A stretch of DNA of 64,000 nt from Tritrichomonas musculus (Eukaryota; Parabasalia; Tritrichomonadida; Tritrichomonadidae), in assembly GCA_039105265.1 (NCBI GenBank), contig JAPFFF010000001.1, positions 10,664,001 through 10,728,000 of the forward strand. The letters are read 5' to 3'. A program made the translations under genes and the position numbers. Positions within the stretch are counted from its first letter, which is position 1, and each line of letters begins with the position of its first letter. The notes beneath the pieces are model-generated. The model saw only the letters and a list, made by a program, of their open reading frames with translations. It was not told the origin of the DNA and did no database searches. Below, one piece after another: positions 1 through 10,969 of the stretch.

Positions 1-106
1 TTCATTTGTAAATTAAAATTATTATCAATTCATATTTCAAAAAATTGATGTTTTTCTCCATTTTTTTAAATAAAGTACAACTCTTTAATAATAAATTATT
101 ATTAAA

Positions 107-338
107 AATTATTACTCTTCACTCATTCAATTTTTTTTGCTTCTTATTACTGCACTTTGAAGTTCGATGCCTAAATTTTATAAAATTAATAATTAAATAA
201 GTATTCTCTCAAAATATAGAAAAATTATTATCATATTCACTTCATATTTTTAGTATAAATTCATAATAAATTAATTATATAAAAAAAATTTATTGAATGA
301 GCTCATTGAATATATTGTGAGAATGAATTATTTTTCCT
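107..338 (+). repeat. Dispersed direct repeat, copy 1
   Basis: About 230 bp that recurs almost unchanged and in the same orientation at 8524-8756. Both copies contain the words CTTATTACTGCACTTTGAAG and TTATTGAATGAGCTCATTG. Copy 1 is interrupted at its right edge by the elements at 339-1289 and 1301-3472. The last few bases of the repeat reappear after each of them (1290-1300 and 3473-3481), which lets the unoccupied sequence be read from copy 2. No coding potential was seen. The family is not identified. Confidence 0.85.
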
Positions 339-1289
339 AAAAGGGTTCGACCTTTGGCGGTTATCAAATTCTAAAATTTTAAAAAATTAATAATAAATAA
401 TATTGGCATTATCAATAACATGATGCAATTTTAAATATGAAGCCGATTCTATTAGCCAAAATAGAGATATTTCACTAAAAAAAATAAAAACAGAAAAAGT
501 TTAACTTTTGAGATGAGAAAATATTTTTGAGTTCTTATCTAATTTCCACCATTCAAAGAGATTTTGGGAATTTGTAAATATCCAAATATATAAATATTTT
601 ATAACTTTCATATCATATATTCCTTTTTCATAATTTTATTTACATATTATAAATTAATTAAAAAGAAATTAATTAAATATCATGTAAGATAAATTTATTT
701 ATCAAAAATAAAATTGAATTAATACGTTATTATAATTAATTCTCAATTGTGATATACATATAAACTGAGTAAAAATGTAAATTAATCTTTTATAATAATA
801 TATATATAATTTATATTATATATATTAAATATATAACCATTAATATGATGATATAACTAATATATTATCCAAATAATAGGTATTTGTTAATAAATATATT
901 ATATTTTCAAAATTCTGATATTATCAAAATAATTTTTTCAAAAACTAGTATTTTATTCAATTATTAATTCAAAATTTTTATTTATAAAAAACAATAATTT
1001 CTTGAATATCAATAATATAATTTGTTAAAAATTATTATTATATTTTAAGTTATATATAAATAATGTAAATAATAAATCATTTAAGAAAAAGCCTCAAATA
1101 TCATAATAAAAACACTTATTTTAATGATTTATGGAATAAATAACAAATTTTTTGTTTTTTAAGATATATTAAATGAATAAAGATTTTATCAGATATTGAT
1201 TTAAAAATTTATTAAATAGAAAGAATATTTAATTTTTAAGATATTATTATTTTTCAATCAAAAAAAATTTGAGAGAGTCGAACCCTTTT
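339..1289. mobile_element. Non-autonomous TIR element with 8-bp target duplication
   Basis: The ends are perfect inverted repeats, AAAAGGGTTCGAC at 339-351 and GTCGAACCCTTTT at 1277-1289. TTTTTCCT flanks the element on both sides (331-338 and 1290-1297). The related sequence at 8524-8756 lacks the insert. The 951-bp interior is AT-rich and has no open frame of note. An 8- or 9-bp target duplication fits hAT or Mutator-like elements; the sequence alone does not decide between them. Confidence 0.75.
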
Positions 1290-1300
1290 TTTTTCCTTTA

Positions 1301-3472
1301 ACGTCGTCTCAATAATATTGAACCGAATTATTAACTTTGTACCTATTTTACATCCTCTGAATTTTATCAAAAAGTTAAAAAATGTATCAATTCATCTTTA
1401 TTTCCTAGTGAAAATTATTATTTTAATATTTTATTTATTTGTTACTATCTGTTAAAATATTATAGCAATATATCTTAATTATTTAATATAAAACCCATTT
1501 TATCATAAAAAAACAAACTTTTTAATTAATATATTCAATTTTGAATTATCTCATTCAATATATTGAATACCAATTGTTTTACTATTGCATTTATTAGAAA
1601 AAGTTTGTGAAAAAAGTTTAAAAGATTTTTTACGATATCACTCATTAAACAGATATACTGAGTTATTTAAAGATAAAGAAATTCAAATTTAAATATAAAT
1701 AAAAAAAATTTAATAATCATATAATTCTAAGGATAAACCAAATAATATGATAAAATTACTGAATGTTTTGCTTGTAGTAACATAAGAAGTTTGCATTTGA
1801 GGAAATTCGACTTTGATTTAGACGAAAATCTTAATAACAAAACATTGATAACAGCCTTCTGTAATTGAAATGGTTTGAATATACTTATTTAATGACTTTA
1901 TCTAGAGTTTTTTTAAGTTATTTGACGAGAACATGTTGAAAAAAGATGCAAATTTGATTCAGCATTGGAGCGGTATCAGACTGAAAATTGTTTGAAAAAA
2001 GGAGCACGGGTAACCGTTTTTTGTACGTTAAGAAGCCTTAAAAAAACATTTATATCTTATTATAAAAACAAGAAAAAACTATATTTTTTAAATATATTGA
2101 TTATTTATATTAGATAATATAATCCATAATGATACATTACATAATTATTTCAAGTGTGATGAAATAAAGTCCTAATGATGTTTTTTTTTGATCATCCAAA
2201 GGACTTGAAAATTAATAGTTTCGATATTTTATTTTAGTGCTAAATGATAAAATGATATTATATCTTTTAAATAAAATTTATAGTAGACTTATAAATTTCC
2301 AAATCACATTTTTTTATTTTTGAAATCCTGGAGAATATTCTTTTCTGTTGAGTGTTTATTTACATTGATATTTTATTATGTACCACAATTGGTGTTAATA
2401 ATTCTATATTATTATAATTAATGTTTTGTTGATACGGAATTTTAATTACAAAATATAATTTTTTTAATAAATATTTATTTATTAAAACATATTAAATATA
2501 GTATTTTCGTTTTGGAGTTGAAAAGATAATAATTTCATGAATATTTATGTTTATAAAAAATCAAAGTTTTCAGAAAAATAATAACAAATAATTGTTATAT
2601 ATAATCATACCAAGCAAATATAATTATTTATCTGCAGAAAAAATCAATTAATTATGATATTTATGTATTTTAATGATGCTTGGAGGTTCCATGATATTTT
2701 ATTATTAAATTTTAATAATAAAATAGACTATTATCTTTAATATAATGAAATTTCATTTCCAAAATAACTAAATACATAAGTAAATTCAGAATAAAAAATG
2801 AATAAAATAAAAAAAATTGAGTAGTGAAAATAAATTATCGTTCAATTTGTCAACTTTTTGAATTATTTTTATACTTTGATATTTTTCTTTCATTTGTCGA
2901 TAAATCGATTTATTTCTGTGTATTTACACCACTTCTATCAAACATGTAAAAACGTTTAGAATTAAAATTCGTACGTTAGTTCTGAAAAGTTAAACTTTTT
3001 GATAACTTGGATTTTTAAAACATGAATAATGTTTTTCCCCTACGATAGATTTTTTTTTGGTCTATATAAAACTTGCTTAAAAACCAATATAATATATAAT
3101 ATTTCAATATGAAGTCGAAACGACGATTTTCAATAACCGCCAAAGTCGTGCTCCTTTGTTTGAAAGGAAATTTTTTGGGTGTACTGAAAGAATAGCAAAA
3201 GGACTTGGCAGAAAAATGGTGATCTTTGGAAGAAATCGAGGTTAGTTATTTTTGTTTGGCTTTGATGTTAAGTGATAACCGAATTATAAAATTATCAAAA
3301 AGTTTTATTATTTATTTAAAATTCAATGGATTGAATTTATAATTGAGAATTGTACCACTCTATAATTGAGAAAATATATGTTCATGCTATGCTTCAATTA
3401 TTTGAATGTATCAGAAATTTTCTGAACTGGTACATAGTTAATATTATCGGTACAGGGTTATTGAAACGACGT
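1301..3472. mobile_element. TA-flanked (mariner/Tc1-type) element, interrupted by another
   Basis: Imperfect inverted repeats of about 42 bp start ACGTCGTCTCAATAA at 1301 and, read from the other strand, ACGTCGTTTCAATAA at 3472. TA lies on both sides (1299-1300 and 3473-3474). The homologous unoccupied site at about 8757-8766 reads CCTTTATAGTAAA, which is what removing the element plus one TA would leave. Without the inner element at 1998-3156 the length is about 1.0 kb. The more complex stretches near 1750-1990 and 3170-3245 could be decayed transposase, but no open frame survives. Confidence 0.75.
1998..3156. mobile_element. Non-autonomous element with 9-bp target duplication (MULE-like), nested
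   Basis: It lies wholly inside the TA-flanked element. The ends are AAAGGAGCACG (from 1998) and CGTGCTCCTT (to 3156), and a perfect 9-bp duplication, TGTTTGAAA, sits at 1989-1997 and 3157-3165. A 9-bp duplication is typical of Mutator-like elements. The 1159-bp interior is AT-rich with no open frame. It must be younger than its host element. Confidence 0.75.
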
Positions 3473-3639
3473 TATAGTAAATTGATTATAGATATTGAAT
3501 ATATTCTGAGGTTTTTAATTATTTAATGAAAAAAAATTGATAGAAGTGATTGATTCATTTTTATTATCAATTTTGTTATAAAAATATAGTGAATTATTGA
3601 CCTTGTAGATTAAAACAGATTTTTTTTGACCTTATACTA

Positions 3640-3770
3640 AGGCCAAATAAGATTGAATTCCTTATTACTGTAACCGCCAAAATGCAGTAATAAGCGATCA
3701 TTATTCACCTATTATAGGTCAAATAAAATTGAATTCCTTATTACTGTAACCGCCAAACCGCAGTAATAAG
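3640..3770 (+). repeat. Two tandem 76-bp units, each with a perfect hairpin
   Basis: GAATTCCTTATTACTG occurs at 3655 and 3731. Each unit contains CTTATTACTG followed 14 bases later by CAGTAATAAG (3661-3670/3685-3694 and 3737-3746/3761-3770). The loops contain TAACCGCCAAA. The same kind of hairpin, with 11-bp arms, ends the repeat copies at 5215-5247 and 9694-9726. From 3771 to 4610 I see only AT-rich sequence with no gene. Confidence 0.7.
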
Positions 3771-4610
3771 AACTTTTTCACCTTTCTAAAGGCTAATAAT
3801 TTTGACCTTTAAATATCTTAACAAAGACCATATTAAGGTTGAACAAAAGCAGTATATGATATCATATTGTAATATAATAAAATATATGATGACATCAATT
3901 TATTTACTAAATATAATGGTAAAATTAACGTAAAATATAAAAATAAATTAATTTTTCTTTTTGAATGAAAATTTTACAATTTGATAAGTTTAGAAAAAAA
4001 AATGATGTTTTGTATAAATATCATAGCAAATATGAGGAAAATGCAATTTTAAATATAAGATATATTTTTTAGTTAATTTATTAAATTGAATTAAATTTTT
4101 ATGAAATATTTGAATCATAAGAAAATTGAGATCAATTCTATGAAATTATTATATACTTCAGAATATTGTGCATTTTTATAAGAAATAATTGTGAGATTGT
4201 AAGATATAAACAATTGAATAATTGTGAGAAAATAAAGATTTCTGAAAAGTAAAAATATGTAAAGTATTCAAAGTAAAAATCTATCCAAAATAAAGTCCCC
4301 AGCGTCGGAATTTTTGATTTTTTAAAATAATTCTTTTCAAAATCAAAAAATATGTCCAATTTTTCAAATTTTAACTCAGGTTGAAAAGATTAGCTGAGTG
4401 ATTATTTATGAAATTATCTCTACTTTTAGCAAGATATAGAATAATTTAAATATATTATATAATGATATTATTTTTTTATGAATATTTAATATAAAAAATT
4501 AAAATTTATTATGATATTTTTCGCAAAATTTGTATTTTTGTTGTCACTTTTTGAATACTACAAAATTGAATGAATACCTTAATAGGGTCTCTTAACAAAT
4601 TAATTTTTTT

Positions 4611-5258
4611 TTAACAAAATTGAATCATTCAAAGATCCACTTTTTTAAAATGAAAAGATAAATTGAATGAATAAAGATAGAACTTTTTGTATTACAAAAT
4701 AATAATCTTTTTTTATAATTTTTGAAATAAATTTAGATATTATATATCAATATTTTTTAATATTTAATTTATATGCATTATATAATATATTCTATTATAA
4801 TATTCTTTAAATTTTTCATTTTTTTAAGGGCGTAAGTCCTAAAAATGTTGTAAACTTGTTAATATTGAATAAACTCATAGAATACATCTTTCAATACTTC
4901 CAAATTATGAAAAAGTTTAGGTCAAAAAAGATGATATTTGTCCTAAACGATCAGAAAACTATTATTTTTTTAGAAAGATAAAATTTTATAAAAAATAATT
5001 TTGAATTAAAATATAAAAATAATGCATAAAAATATTTTTCTTTAATATATCATCAATCTATAAATAATAGACATTTTATTTCCTCCAAAATATAATTTAT
5101 TCTTCAACTTTTTTCACTCCAAAAAAAGATTAAAATATTTGAGAAATCTCATTGAATTCTCATCATTCAATTGGACGTACGCCCTTAAAATTATTTTAAA
5201 ATTTTCAAAATTTCTTTATTACTGTGATTTTTTGCAACAGTAATAAATGCGAGCTGTA
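4611..5258 (+). repeat. Dispersed 290-bp repeat, copy 1, split by a MITE
   Basis: Matches the uninterrupted copy at 9451-9737, except that this copy holds the 357-bp element at 4828-5184 plus a second TTAA. Both copies start TTAACAAAATTGAATC and end with a hairpin of 11-bp arms (TTTATTACTGT / ACAGTAATAAA) followed by TGCGAGCTGTA. Confidence 0.85.
4828..5184. mobile_element. TTAA-flanked MITE (piggyBac-type target site)
   Basis: Ends GGGCGTAAGTCC and GGACGTACGCCC are 12-bp inverted repeats with one mismatch. TTAA lies on both sides (4824-4827 and 5185-5188). The related repeat at 9451-9737 has a single TTAA at 9664-9667 at the same point and no insert, so this is a filled/empty pair. The interior shares words with the TTAA-flanked element at 58388-58733, for example an AATATTGAATAAACTCATAG-like string near the left end and GAAATCTCATTGAATT near the right. 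No open frame. TTAA targeting suggests piggyBac-type mobilisation; this is inference. Confidence 0.85.
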
Positions 5259-6134
5259 ATAATAATTTTTAGATTATTATGAATAAAGTGCATTTACATC
5301 CTGAGAATTTCTAAGTGAGAAATTTATAAAAAAATTTAAAGAAATGACGATTATTTTTAATTCAATATTTTATAAGTAGAGTTTCATCCTTTGATTCATT
5401 TTCTTTCCACATTTACAGTTTTATATATGCTTTTTTTGCAATAACAACCAAAGAAAATAATATTTTAACATTCATTTCATAAATTTGGCAAATATATATA
5501 TATTATAAAATTCAATTATTCCATATGCAAAAAGTTTATATATATATATATATATATAATGTTTAATATGAATTAAATTATTATCCCAATAATCCTTAAT
5601 ATTGGGCTAAGCTTTAAATCAATGATCATTTAAATTTAATTAAATTAGAAGAACATATAAAGCTAATAAAACGATATTTTACTTTCATTAAATGTTAATA
5701 TATCAATTCCAAAAATACTTTCTGAATGTGTGAATAACGCATAAAGATGTTAATTTTGAATGAATGAAGACACTCAAAATTGCTTTGTTTGAATTCAATT
5801 CAAAAAAATAAAAGAAACACCTATTTATATGAAAAAAATGCTTAAGGCATAATACAACAATGTAGAATTATTTTTTTTTAATTTATCACAATGATTATTC
5901 TGAATTTCAAGATTCTGAAATTTCAAAGAATCACAGAAAAAGTGGCATTTGCCATACCTTTCGCCAAACTTTTTTTTCTTCATTTTTAAACTCATTAGAT
6001 ATTCTCATATCAATTCTTCTTAAACTTCATAAAAATGCCCTGGTTATTTCAACACATTCAAAACTTAACAATAAAAAACTTTTTCAGAGAGAGAATTAAG
6101 ACAAAAAACAGTTTTTTTTTTTTTTTTTTTTTTG
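5259..6134. other. Gene-free AT-rich spacer with TA microsatellites
   Basis: No supported gene. TA dinucleotide runs lie near 5493-5506 and 5538-5559, and a run of about 22 T at 6112-6133 sits just before the kinase-gene initiator. The open frame through the T run would encode a phenylalanine tract and is judged non-coding. Confidence 0.6.
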
Positions 6135-6135
6135 T

Positions 6136-6140
6136 TCACT
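6136..6140 (+). promoter_or_regulatory. Initiator (Inr) of the LRR-kinase gene
   Basis: TCACT, matching the trichomonad initiator TCA(+1)Y(T/A), lies so that its A is 17 bases before the ATG at 6155. Short 5' leaders of this size are usual in trichomonads. It supports the downstream ATG over the in-frame ATG at 6035, which lies upstream of the poly-T run. Confidence 0.55.
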
Positions 6141-6154
6141 TTTTCAAATTTCAA

Positions 6155-8284
6155 ATGATCAAAATTCTAAATGGATTATCTTATCTAATCAAACCTTCTT
6201 ACACAGCAGAAATAATTAATTCGCCACAAGCATGCGGCGATATTTTCATTCCTCGTTCATTTTATTATGAAGGCAATGAATTCATAATTACAGGAATATC
6301 TGAAAAAGCATTTTGGCAAAATAATAATATACATACAATTAAGTTTTCAGAACAATCAGAAATTCGTTCAATTAAAGAAAACACATTTACTTACTCATCA
6401 TTATATCAAATAACAATTCCACCACATGTTCAACAAATTGAATCAAATGCGTTTAAAAATTGCCAGAATTTACGTTTTGTCGAGTTCAGTCCTAAATCAG
6501 AATTATGTATAATTGGTAATGCTGCATTTTCATTTTGTAATAGCTTGCAAAGTTTTCATGTTCCATCAACTGTCACATGCATTGCAAGTAGTGCTTTTTC
6601 ATATTGCACAAATTTACAAACATTTACTTTTTCCGAAGATTCAGAAATATCAATGATTGAAGCAGGTGCATTTACATCAACAAATCTCACAAAAATAGCA
6701 ATTCCACAAAGTCTACAAAATATTCGTCTTAATTTTGGAGTATGTCCGAATCTCAATGAAATTGAAATATTCGGAGATTATATTGTTTTTGAAAAACAGG
6801 CATATGAAGGCATGAAAAACATTAAAACTGTTAAATTACCTAATGCTGTACATGTAAAAATTGCCAAAGGATGTGGAAACTTCGAAATCTATGAACGTCA
6901 AAACATATCAGTAAGCGGTACTGGAGTTTATGAGCACGAACCAAAAAAATTTTCTTATTTTACAAGCCAAGAATCACATAAACCTCATAACAAGTCAATT
7001 AGCCGAAATTTCACACAAAATGAAATACAAACTCCAATCCAAACAACTCTAACGTCAACAGCCCAGTCACCTCAACTACAATCAAGCTCAAAATTTGGTA
7101 ACAGACCGGTGAGCATTTTATCAGCTCGAAACTCAATTGGAAAAAAAACTTCAGTTTTTATACAAACGCCAAAGCCAACAAATAATAATCAGCAAACCGG
7201 AAACGTCAATGATTTGATGAGAAAAGTAAAAGATCTGGAACAGCAGCTTGAAATAAAAGAAAAGCAGATAAAATCATTTCAAAAAGATCTCAGAATAATG
7301 AAGAAGGAGTACGAAAAATCACAAGAAAAATTGAATGAAATTTCGGACGGAAAAAATAAAGCATTCAAAAATATTCAAATTTTCAATGTTGCCGAAATGG
7401 ATAAATTAGAAAAAGGAATAGTCCTCGGACAAGGAATGACATCGGTTGTTACAAAAGTTTTAAAAAAGAATGAATACGCATTGAAAACACTGAATTCAAA
7501 TATTTTGAAAAATATTGAAAAAGAGAAAAAAGTGGACGAGGAAGAGGAAGAAAGCAAAGATATTTATTCAATTGACATTGAAAAAGTAAAAAGATTTTTA
7601 GCTGAGTATGAAATTCTTAATTATCTCAATCATATAAATATTATCAAAACTTTCGGATTTTGTATAGGTGATGAAACACACCAGCCAGCAATGCTACTTG
7701 AATATTGCCCTAAAAATTTGAAAAATTTCATTGAAGCCAAGCATTATTCACCAACAGATATCATTGTGATTATAGTTCAGATTTGTAAAGCAATGAAATA
7801 TATACATGAAAACAACATCATTCACAGAGATTTGAAGCCAGAAAACATTCTTTTGGATGATAAAAAAGTTGTTAAATTGAGCGACTTTGGAATATCGAAA
7901 TTAATAACAAAAGAAGAACAAACAACAACTTTCACTAAAGGAGTTGGATCGTTGTTGTTTATGGCACCTGAACTTTTTGAGAAGGAAGGAAGTTATGATT
8001 TCAAAGTTGACGTTTATGCATTTGGTTTCGTTTTGTACTTCGTTTTGACTGGTGGGAATCTTCCTGAAATTGGAATTAAAGATGTTTTAGAAGGAAAAAA
8101 GGCAGAAATACCATACAATGTAAATAAATTTTCAGCAGATTTAATTAATAAATGTTGGTCAAGTTCGCCTGACGAAAGGCCAAGCTTTCCCGATATATAT
8201 AAAGAAATAGAAGACAATCGCTATAATTTGATTAATGGTTCTAACGAAGAGGAAATAAGAATTCGTTTGGGGAACATTTATTAA
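6155..8284 (+). CDS. BspA-type leucine-rich-repeat protein kinase
   Basis: With the start at 6155 the protein has 709 residues. About residues 25-270 are LRR_5/BspA-type repeats of the form L..I.IP..V..I...AF..C..L. A Ser/Thr/Gln-rich linker (about 285-370) and a short coiled coil (about 370-400) follow. Residues about 420-690 are a Ser/Thr kinase: glycine loop GQGMTSVV, lysine in YALKTL (about 444), HRDLKPEN (about 556), DFGIS (about 576), APELF (about 603) and a C-lobe ending in DERPSF. All catalytic residues are present, so it should phosphorylate Ser/Thr; TKL-like by sequence. There is no signal peptide or membrane segment, so the LRRs probably sense an intracellular partner. LRR-kinase fusions are a large family in Tritrichomonas-type genomes. 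An in-frame ATG at 6035 would add 40 residues including a phenylalanine run and is not preferred. The substrate is unknown. Confidence 0.9.
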   Translation: MIKILNGLSYLIKPSYTAEIINSPQACGDIFIPRSFYYEGNEFIITGISEKAFWQNNNIHTIKFSEQSEIRSIKENTFTYSSLYQITIPPHVQQIESNAFKNCQNLRFVEFSPKSELCIIGNAAFSFCNSLQSFHVPSTVTCIASSAFSYCTNLQTFTFSEDSEISMIEAGAFTSTNLTKIAIPQSLQNIRLNFGVCPNLNEIEIFGDYIVFEKQAYEGMKNIKTVKLPNAVHVKIAKGCGNFEIYERQNISVSGTGVYEHEPKKFSYFTSQESHKPHNKSISRNFTQNEIQTPIQTTLTSTAQSPQLQSSSKFGNRPVSILSARNSIGKKTSVFIQTPKPTNNNQQTGNVNDLMRKVKDLEQQLEIKEKQIKSFQKDLRIMKKEYEKSQEKLNEISDGKNKAFKNIQIFNVAEMDKLEKGIVLGQGMTSVVTKVLKKNEYALKTLNSNILKNIEKEKKVDEEEEESKDIYSIDIEKVKRFLAEYEILNYLNHINIIKTFGFCIGDETHQPAMLLEYCPKNLKNFIEAKHYSPTDIIVIIVQICKAMKYIHENNIIHRDLKPENILLDDKKVVKLSDFGISKLITKEEQTTTFTKGVGSLLFMAPELFEKEGSYDFKVDVYAFGFVLYFVLTGGNLPEIGIKDVLEGKKAEIPYNVNKFSADLINKCWSSSPDERPSFPDIYKEIEDNRYNLINGSNEEEIRIRLGNIY

Positions 8285-8523
8285 TTGAATTTTTTAGATT
8301 TGATTGAATAATTCTGAACAGAATTTCAGACAAAATTTAAAAATGTATAATTCTAAACCGAATTTCTCTAACTTGATAGCAAATTTGCTAAAGAAAAATT
8401 AAGTAGATAAATGTTTCTGTTTTTCCAAAAATAATTTTTTTTTTTTTTTTTTTTTTTTTTTCTGCCTTTGACGTGAATAATTGTTTGAGTTGTGCTTGAT
8501 AACAAACAATTTTTTATAGGTAG
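8285..8523. other. Spacer after the kinase gene, with poly-T tract
   Basis: The sequence is low in complexity, with a run of about 30 T near 8432-8461 just before the dispersed repeat at 8524. No gene is seen. Confidence 0.5.
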
Positions 8524-8756
8524 AAATTATTACTCTTCACTCATTCAATTTTTTTGCTTCTTATTACTGCACTTTGAAGTTCGATGCCTAAATTTTATAA
8601 AATTAATAATTAAATAAGTATTCTCTCAAAATATAGAAAAATTATTATCATATTCACTTCATATTTTTAGTATAAATTCATAATAAATTAATTATATAAA
8701 AAAAATTTATTGAATGAGCTCATTGAATATATTGTGAGAATGAATTATTTATCCTT
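8524..8756 (+). repeat. Dispersed direct repeat, copy 2 (uninterrupted)
   Basis: Near-identical to 107-338 and in the same orientation. It preserves the junction (TTATCCTTTATAGTAAA at its right edge) that copy 1 had before two transposons entered, so it dates those insertions after the duplication. The stretch 8757-9450 holds no gene that I can support. Confidence 0.85.
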
Positions 8757-9450
8757 TATAGTAAAGAATTCAGAAGATTAATGAAAGAAGCTGACTTTTC
8801 ACATCGTGACAAAACGATCAGCATCTAATGCAACAAGTATTGAATATATTGCTGCATTCTCTTCCATCACAATTTTTTTATATTATTATGTAAAACGAAA
8901 CTATTTTTTAAGTTATACTTTTTAACTTTTGAATATTTTGAAGGTTTAATCATCACAACTTTATAGACTTATCAAAATTTTAATAATTTCTTAATCAAAC
9001 TTTTATATATTTATAGTAGTTGTTTTTAAATTAAATATCAGTCATGTTTTAGCCATACTATATTATATAAATGAGCCTTTTATTAAATAAATAAAAGAAT
9101 GTTTTTTTTTATATATTCAAATCTTATAATTGGTACATAATAAAAGCTCATTTAGCATGTTACTATATTTAAAAAATCTTATTTCTACTGTTTTGAAGAA
9201 TCTAAATGCATAGATATGATTTTAACTTTGATATCTTTTTGTGAAAGAGGAAATTGAGATCATATTAGTATCTAAAAGTATGTTAAATTAAATTAAAATC
9301 TTATTTTATAATCTTTTAATTAATAAATCTTAATTATAATTCAATAATGAACAAATATAATTTCCATTCAATTCTGTTTTACAATAAAATATTTGAGAGG
9401 ATGATAATAAAATAAACTATACGTTTACACGAAAATTAGTTCATTTGCGG

Positions 9451-9737
9451 TTAACAAAATTGAATCATTCAAAAATCCACTTTTTTAAAATAAAAAGATA
9501 AATTGAATGAATAAAGATAGAACTTTTTGTATTACAAAATAATAATCTTTTTTTATAATTTTTGAAATAAATTTAGATATTATATATCAATATTTTTTAA
9601 TATTTAATTTATATGCATTATATAATATATTCTATTATAATATTCTTTAAATTTTTCATTTTCTTAAAATTTTTTTAAAATTTTCAAAATTTCTTTATTA
9701 CTGTGATTTTTTGCAACAGTAATAAATGCGAGCTGTA
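9451..9737 (+). repeat. Dispersed 290-bp repeat, copy 2 (empty MITE site)
   Basis: The uninterrupted partner of 4611-5258, with a single TTAA at 9664-9667 where copy 1 carries the MITE. It ends with the same 11-bp-arm hairpin. From 9738 to 10243 there is only AT-rich sequence leading to the cyclin-like gene. Confidence 0.85.
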
Positions 9738-10243
9738 CAATTTTTTATTTCAATTCAGTTATTTTCTTGAATTATGTGACTGAGATGAACAACTTTAGCA
9801 TATAAAAAAAAACAATCATTCAAGTGAAATGATTTCATTATGAAATTATGTACAAATTTCAATGGAAATAGAAAAAGTTTCATTATATCTATTTATTTTA
9901 TTTAAAAAGTAAATGATAAATCTCATTTTTTATAAATGATGAATCTTTTTTCTAAAATAAAAATAATATATTTCAATTTCACTCTATAATGACGATAAAA
10001 ACTTTTGTAATATCGGTTTTGTTACTGTTTGTAAAGCAATATTGTATTGATATAATTGAAAACGATGAAATTTTTTGAAGAGTGAAAAAATTTTATTTCC
10101 TTATAGAAAATTGAAAGAATAAATCTACTTCTTTTAAAAAGTGAAAATATTAATGAAAAAGTTACTCGGCTAATTATTTTCAAATATTTTAAAGTGGCCA
10201 GCTAAAAATTAAGTGATGTTTATAAAAATTTAATACAGGTTAA

Positions 10244-10969
10244 ATGCAAAACAATTTCATCGTTTCACCTAGGATCTCATCCGAATGGTCTGAAGAAAAA
10301 CGTCGTACAGTATGGTTTTTGATTTCTAGTGCTCGTCAAGGCCTTGGAATTACTATTGACCCAATTGTTGCATCTGCCTTTATTATCTTACAAAAATATT
10401 TTCGAGGGGAAATTGATAACGAATACGATCTTTTTATACTTATGTCAGCAGCTTTATTCGCATCTTGCAAAGCAGCTGAAGTTTTTCGATCTGTTAACGA
10501 TATATCAAGAGAATTATATAGACTCTGCGTAAGATCAAGATCAAAAGCAATTAATCAAATAATTTCTTCTCATCTTCTATCTCCAGATTGTACAGTTACA
10601 TATCAAGATATGAAGCTTATTTTAGCTGCAGAAATTGATCTTTTAAAAGCAAACGACTATACGATTTCAATGGATTTACCATTTTCTCATTTTGAAAAAT
10701 GGAAGAAAAATGTTATTGAGAATAGTTGCTTAATTGATGAGAAATTTGTAAAACTGTGCAATCATGTCATTGTTGATATATGCCTTTTAATATGCAGTTG
10801 CTATTACCTTGATGTCCCTCCAGAAGTTGCTGCTGCTGCCGCTGCTTCAAGAACATTTGGCAACGACCAATGGGTAATTAGTGTTAGACAGAAATTTGGT
10901 AACGATTTGTTCGATCTTGCTATGAATTCAATTCAGTTTGAAGACTCCAGAACAATGAAAAGACATTAA
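10244..10969 (+). CDS. Cyclin-like protein
   Basis: 241 residues. The first half has the pattern of a cyclin box: helices around SSARQGLGITIDPIVASAFI, then a stretch reading LFILMSAALFASCKAAE, which corresponds to the conserved helix-3 motif of transcriptional cyclins (consensus close to 'aclfLAaKveE'). The second half holds LLKANDYTISMDLPFSHFEKW, matching the 'iL..LgF.l.v.hP' segment of the C, K, L and T cyclins. It should bind and activate a cyclin-dependent kinase, probably in the nucleus; the partner cannot be named. The invariant lysine and glutamate appear as K and E in SCKAAE. It is followed in the same orientation by the CHMP7-like and Rab-like genes, but each probably has its own promoter. 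The assignment to a subfamily is weak. Confidence 0.75.
   Translation: MQNNFIVSPRISSEWSEEKRRTVWFLISSARQGLGITIDPIVASAFIILQKYFRGEIDNEYDLFILMSAALFASCKAAEVFRSVNDISRELYRLCVRSRSKAINQIISSHLLSPDCTVTYQDMKLILAAEIDLLKANDYTISMDLPFSHFEKWKKNVIENSCLIDEKFVKLCNHVIVDICLLICSCYYLDVPPEVAAAAAASRTFGNDQWVISVRQKFGNDLFDLAMNSIQFEDSRTMKRH

Noticed and set aside
4138-4359. 73-codon frame on the minus strand
   Set aside because: Composition is Phe/Tyr/Ile only, as in random AT-rich sequence, with no initiator or neighbour support.
4611-5258. Helitron interpretation of the repeat ending in a hairpin
   Set aside because: The end after the hairpin is not CTRR and there is no TC start; the hairpin alone is not enough.
6035-6154. 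Upstream in-frame start of the LRR-kinase gene
   Set aside because: It would translate a run of about 22 T as phenylalanines and lies before a good initiator (6136). The ATG at 6155 fits better.
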